Assembly (NCBI RefSeq): GCF_000224145.3
Contig: NC_020170.2
Span: 4,542,646 to 4,606,645 of the forward strand
Reading direction: 5' to 3'
Origin: Ciona intestinalis
Lineage: Eukaryota > Chordata > Ascidiacea > Phlebobranchia > Cionidae
DNA: 64,000 bases
In this document: positions 59,468 through 64,000 of the stretch, one piece after another
Position numbering within the stretch: position 1 is the first letter of the stretch
Layout: every line of letters starts with the position of its first letter
Position numbers and translations under genes: made by a program
The notes under the pieces: generated by a model
Databases searched by the model: none
What the model was told of the DNA's origin: nothing
The model's input: only the letters and a program-made list of their open reading frames with translations

Positions 59468-62400
59468 ATGAACTTAAACTATTTTGTTTTGTTATGTTTT
59501 GCTCTGGTACGTGGTGGATCTAATGCAAGACAGACTAGAAACGGAGAAAAAGGTTCGTATATTTGTAAGACACCAGTATTTATCCCTACATGGCTTAAAG
59601 CCTAGCTTTTCATATATTTGTTTAAAAACAATTGGCTTACTATGTGTGCCTTCTTTCAGTTGATATCCGTAGAAGTATCCGTCCTCCTGCAATACTTCGA
59701 GCTGGTGAAAGCGTCGCTCCACAACCTGGATGTAAGTTAAACATGAATGAAATATGTATAGTAGGTTGGGGAAGGAAGGGATGGACAAACACTGGTGGGG
59801 GCCGAAGTATAGTGTATGCCTTTTAAAATAAGATTATATTTGTTATCGCTATGTGTTTGTTACTTTAAACGATCTGTGTAGTTGGTGCTGTGACAGATTT
59901 TAGGAATTTTAGGTACACTAGGTTGGAGTAAGATGAGTTGTGTTTTCAGTGATCGTCTCATTTGGTAATAAATAAAAAAAATTATGTAGATTTATGTAAC
60001 TATATCCAACCGCCTCGAAATCAAAAACACGATTGGGAAACATGGGATAATATGTACTAACGGTTTAAATACTCATACAAAAAATCACTAGTATGCATTT
60101 AAAGTTTTCCAACTTTTTAAGGGTCACACTGTGTACACAACATACGAGCAGGAGCGTTTTGGGGGACTATATCTTCCAGGACGCTAAGAAATTTAAGAGA
60201 AACACAATTCCAGTGTACTTGGATGTGAGTAGATATTTTTATTATTCAAACATGAAAGAAGTGTTCGTTCGTAAAGGTTAGTTTGTAACTACAATGTCAT
60301 TTATACAGGATAACAGCAGAAGCCTCCAGAAAGGTTGTTGTTGCCGTTCAAAGACTCACATATGGAAGTTCAGCAAGCGCAAGATGCCGAACGCAATTTT
60401 TAGAGGTATGGGACATTGGTGAAAAAATGAGGGTTACCATCAGGGTTATTATTATGACTTTTCCCCAGATTATCGACTCTGGAAAAACACAAGGGAAATA
60501 TTGCGTTAGAAGACACCCTACAGGAGACTATGTTGCAAGAGGTGGTAACTATATAAAATAAAACATTCGCCACAAAAGGCGTACAACCATTCAAAAGTGT
60601 TTTAGAATATTTAAATTTTTAGATTTATTATATTAATTTAAAATCCAATAACAAAAGAGTTCAATTAAATTGACAGGTTCAGTCGTTCGCATTGATATAC
60701 AAGGGGAGAGTGAACTTGCAAGGCTTATAAGAGATAGACGGAACCCCTTTGTTTTTATTTATAAATCCGTTCCACGCACAATAGTATCTGGTTTCAGGTA
60801 TGTAAGAAATATTATTGGTGATTTTGATTAACAACAGTGAACATTATTCTACAATAATTTGTTTACGTTCTACATTATCTTATATTTTCAGGAGTACCAC
60901 TTCTCGAATAAGCGGGATCAATACCTACACTGAAACGTAAATATATATATTATTTTTGAGAGTTAATCAAATAAGTACGAAATATTAACTGACTTCAATT
61001 ACAGACCTCCAACCATTTCCTCAAATACACCGGGTGATAGGAATAAAAAAAGTAAGTAGAAAAAACGACTTGTTATGTTATTTAACATTAAAAAAAGGTT
61101 TAAGTTGTTGTATCCCCCACTCTGTACATGTTAAATCATGTCACTGTCGGTTAAGATGAATTCCGTAGCGACCCCTACTTCCTTATTGTGTTTTAAACAA
61201 TTCACAACAGTTCATGGAAGTCGTAAGGTTACGGTTTAATAATTCTTTGAATGTTTTTTGTTTACCACCAAATGGGATGAGAAAATAGAATAAAAAGGTG
61301 TCCCATCTTACTCCACAATACTATATAGCAGCCATACCTTTAAAGGCGTATGATTCTGCCAACATACCTACGCATTTGTCGATCACTCTCAAATGTTGCG
61401 ATTATAATTATACGTTTAGCAAAGACCGCTCTCTTCGTACCTCCACTAAGTGAATAGTTAACTGGGTAATTCGAAACCACAAGCCTCGTAAATCAAGAAA
61501 CACGAAGGAAATCGTGTCAAATCTAAACCGATCAAAACAGCGAATCGTTACCATAAACTGTTTAGTAATTGGCGCAAAAACATATCGTGTTTGAGAATAG
61601 GATAATCATAATATAGGATGTTATGATGAATCTAGTGGGTAGCCCAATCTAGAGGTACTGCGTGTTGATAATGGTTTCAAGTGTTTTAAATTGATAGTAT
61701 AGGCCTATACAGATTAATAGACTACACCTTAAAATAAATGAATGTAACTTACGCGTGGCCAGAAAACGACAGTGGTTATAAGTAACATGTTTTTTTAACG
61801 ATATGTCTGAAAAATTTGACAACCCATTAGTGACTGGGTTGGAGCAATTGCTGTTAAGTGTATGTTGCATCTATGATTTAAAAGCTAATTAGCCCAGAAA
61901 TAGGAAACAGGTTACGCGAATATAATAATCTATTTTCATAAAAAGTATAATTTGAGGTTGAATTATACTCTTTATAGATTTTCAATTTACTGTAAAAGTA
62001 ATGCAGTAGAAGTGCATATACAGTTCTAATTGGGAACGCATAATCCAATGGTTGTAATATTTAGTTTGGCGTTAAGTGACCAACTGGTAATCATTCGACC
62101 ACATTACCCAGTGTTTAGTGATATATCCCTTGGGCCATCTGAGTGTTATTAAATAGTATGGTGCACCCCTAACAAGAACCTAAAAATTGATAAGTTAGAA
62201 ACTGTTATACGTCAAAAAAACAAACCCTGGAGTCGCATATTCTGCTGTGTAGGATGAAGCACATTCTAAAAAGATGACGTTTCCCGCATGCGTATTTATA
62301 GCTGTTAGACGTATAAGCATTTAATCTGCATGTGCATCGAGTTTAAAGCGATTTGCAAGAGGCGGATTACATGAGCATTCCGACAATTACGTTTCGGCGG

Positions 62401-63388
62401 AAACAACAGTTATTCTAACAACGGAAAACGAAATTATACAGATACAGCGCCGGGTAGTTTCGTCTTCAAAGAGTGTTTGCACCAGTTTTGGTACAACCGA
62501 TCTTCGTCAAAATAGTTATTGAAGGACTAAATGCGTCATAGGAGGATAAGACACATTTTCATTGTTTGTTTTTTTTGTCCCATTTTGTAGTAAACAAAGA
62601 ACATTCAAAGAATAAATACCGTTTTCTTACGACTTGTAAGGTTACGAGAGCGTTGTTAATTGTTGAAAACACAATCAGGATATTTAGATATTTTGTGCTA
62701 AAAGTGTCTCATCTTACCCCACCCTACTATACTCTAAACGCCGGACTGTTAATTTTGGATTGGTATAGTAAAATGTATATATAACACAGCAATATATATA
62801 TATAATCGAACCGTTATATTTTAGACAAGAACAAGAAATACGGTGCCTTGACATTAAGTGGAATAATAGCAGTCATAGTGTGTTCTGCACTTGTGGTCTT
62901 AATTATAATCATCCTACTAATTAAAAGGTAGGAAATAATTAACTACAAATTGACACTTTGGTTGTGAAAATACAGATTTTCCACCATTTAAATAAGGAGA
63001 GCACAAACTTTGTTACATATCACTATTGTGTATTTGGTTATAACAAAAAAAAACTATTTTAATATACTTATATCAATATTTTTTAATATACTTATATCAA
63101 TATTTTTTGGTCTGGTATAAAAATAATTTTTGCTTCTTTATTGTATATAGCTAAGTTTCTTTTGCAATGTAGCAATATTTAATCACACACTGTTGCGGCT
63201 GGTAGCAATTTTAGCAGAATATATTTTAATAATCAACTAAATGATAAACTCACAGGTTTTGCTTCAACAAAAAACAACAAGAGAAAAATGATCGCGAAGA
63301 ATTAGGATCTGGTCTACCAACCAAAGATAAAGCGGTAATAGAGTTTTCTATTAAAATATTAACTTTACTCGTAATCTACTGGAGATAG
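59468..63388 (+). CDS. Gene E: CUB-like single-pass membrane protein
   Basis: Exons 59468-59552 (signal peptide LNYFVLLCFALVRGG), 59660-59731, 60122-60224, 60309-60405, 60469-60541, 60677-60797, 60892-60936, 61005-61051, 62825-62927 (TM) and 63256-63388. All junctions keep phase. Residues ~55-170 look like a CUB domain: WSHCVHNIRAGAFWGTISS, QCTWMITAEASRKVVVAV, a FLEI(I)DSG strand, YCVRRHPTGDYV and a final FVFIYKS. A short Ser/Thr stalk leads to LSGIIAVIVCSALVVLIIII and a basic tail (KKQQEKNDREE). In the family CUB modules mediate extracellular protein binding; partner unknown. The last exon may instead splice at GCG/GTAATA (about 63339) and continue past the window, so the C-terminus is provisional. 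An in-frame ATG at 59354 is an alternative start. It is not a paralog of A-D but shares their surface topology and orientation. Confidence 0.72.
59915..60072 (-). repeat. Diverged MITE copy, gene E intron 2
   Basis: TAGGTTGGAGTAAGATGAG and a TCTCATTTGGTAATAAA box; right end lost. A separate terminal fragment (TATAGTAGGTTGGGGAAGG) sits at 59757. Confidence 0.55.
61140..61330 (+). repeat. MITE copy, gene E intron 8
   Basis: Plus-order interior from TTGTGTTTTAAACAATTC; right end CATCTTACTCCACAATACTA; left end degraded. Confidence 0.75.
61738..61875 (-). repeat. SINE body, antisense, gene E intron 8
   Basis: The minus strand reads AGCAATTGCTCCAACCCAGT, CACTAATGGGTTGTC and CGTTTTCTGGCCACGCG, the same order as in the sense copies. 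Confidence 0.65.
62530..62736 (-). repeat. MITE copy, gene E intron 8
   Basis: CATAGGAGGATAAGACACAT, minus-order interior, CTTACCCCACCCTACTATAC; ends ~88 bases before the TM exon. Confidence 0.8.
63061..63108. repeat. 24-bp tandem repeat, two units
   Basis: AATATACTTATATCAATATT word starts at 63061 and 63085, followed each time by a T run. Confidence 0.8.
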
Positions 63389-63449
63389 ACCTTTAAAGGT
63401 ATTATAAAACTTGCTACGGAAACTTATTATAAATGATTTGTAAAACTAT

Positions 63450-63625
63450 GAGGCAAGCCAGGACACTTTTAGCACGTTATCCAAATAACCTGATCGTGTT
63501 TTAAACAATTAAGAACGGTCTATGGGAGTCGTGAGGATACGGTTTTATAACTTTTGCTATAATAAATGGAACGAGGAATTAGAATTAAAAGGCGTTCCCA
63601 TCTATCCCCACCCTTTATATAATAT
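63450..63625 (+). repeat. MITE copy near the right edge
   Basis: GACACTTTTAGCACGTTATC, plus-order interior, CATCTATCCCCACCCTTTAT. Confidence 0.75.
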
Positions 63626-64000
63626 CCAACGTAAAACAAGATAGATATTACTTGTGATGTAGAACATATATGCAATTTAAAATAGCAAACAATATTTTCA
63701 GCCAAAACTTTAGTGTAATGATAAACATGTCATACGTTTATGTCCACTAACACTACCGCTCATACCAAACGCTGTACAAGTATATAAGTAATACACTTAT
63801 TCGTTCTGCATTATCGTGACGTGACGCCCTGGGATATATACGCTGGTGAACGCGATTAATGGCGAATGATAAATTCTCAATACGAACCACAGCAATACAC
63901 AAAAAACATAATTTTAATCAGTTAAAATCTTGAGCCCGGTAGGCAGAACAAAGTAAGCCCTATGTTTTCTCCAAGTATTTTGGGTTTAAACCGTTTTAAT
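63626..64000. other. Right-edge sequence, nothing recognised
   Basis: No exon with similarity seen; it may be intron or 3' flank of gene E. Confidence 0.4.

Overview
The window looks like nuclear DNA of a solitary ascidian, most likely Ciona. It is AT-rich, its genes have many small exons with canonical GT-AG introns, and it is full of a ~195 bp hairpin MITE and a tRNA-headed composite SINE of the kinds described from Ciona. The encoded proteins are animal ones (intelectin, CYP2-type P450, fused UMPS, dynein-2 light intermediate chain, kringle/YWTD/EGF/HYR receptors). The species call is inference; no database was searched. Exon borders were set by hand from splice sites, phase continuity and homology between paralogs.

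Left third, single-copy genes. 448-1177 (+): last two exons of a flavin reductase (BLVRB)-like gene with a C-terminal membrane anchor. 1792-3215 (-): first three exons of DYNC2LI1, whose remainder must lie left of or interleaved with the reductase. 4023-5654 (+): an intelectin with an added N-terminal domain and a one-base frame break in a poly-A run. 6838-10091 (+): a complete nine-exon CYP2-like P450. 10664-14259 (-): a complete nine-exon UMPS, convergent with the P450. 14260-18990: an intergenic stretch with two MITEs and candidate regulatory clusters.

Right two thirds: a tandem array of four paralogous type-I receptors, all (+), here called A (19012-28830), B (30619-39245), C (40425-46951) and D (48825-57786). 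Each has 22 exons with the same intron positions and phases. Each encodes signal peptide, kringle, six-bladed YWTD propeller, EGF, second YWTD propeller, EGF, HYR, a Cys-rich sushi-like module, a Thr-rich stalk of variable length, one TM helix and a short tail with an aromatic-Trp-Lys motif. I know of no named family with this domain order; it combines kringle and LRP-type propeller-EGF modules that in vertebrates sit on separate Wnt co-receptors (Kremen and LRP5/6). A fifth gene, E (59468-63388), encodes a CUB-like single-pass membrane protein. An orphan TM exon lies between A and B.

The array shows birth-and-death features: near-identical exons in C/D and B/D (conversion or recent exchange), a frame break in the signal exon of D, an acceptor-phase anomaly in exon 5 of C, a stalk minisatellite in A, and a 0.42 kb near-identical duplication of the 3' end of B across a 509-base N gap, best read as two haplotypes placed in tandem with one carrying a hAT-like insertion. 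About thirty MITE copies crowd the array, many just upstream of 3' splice sites.
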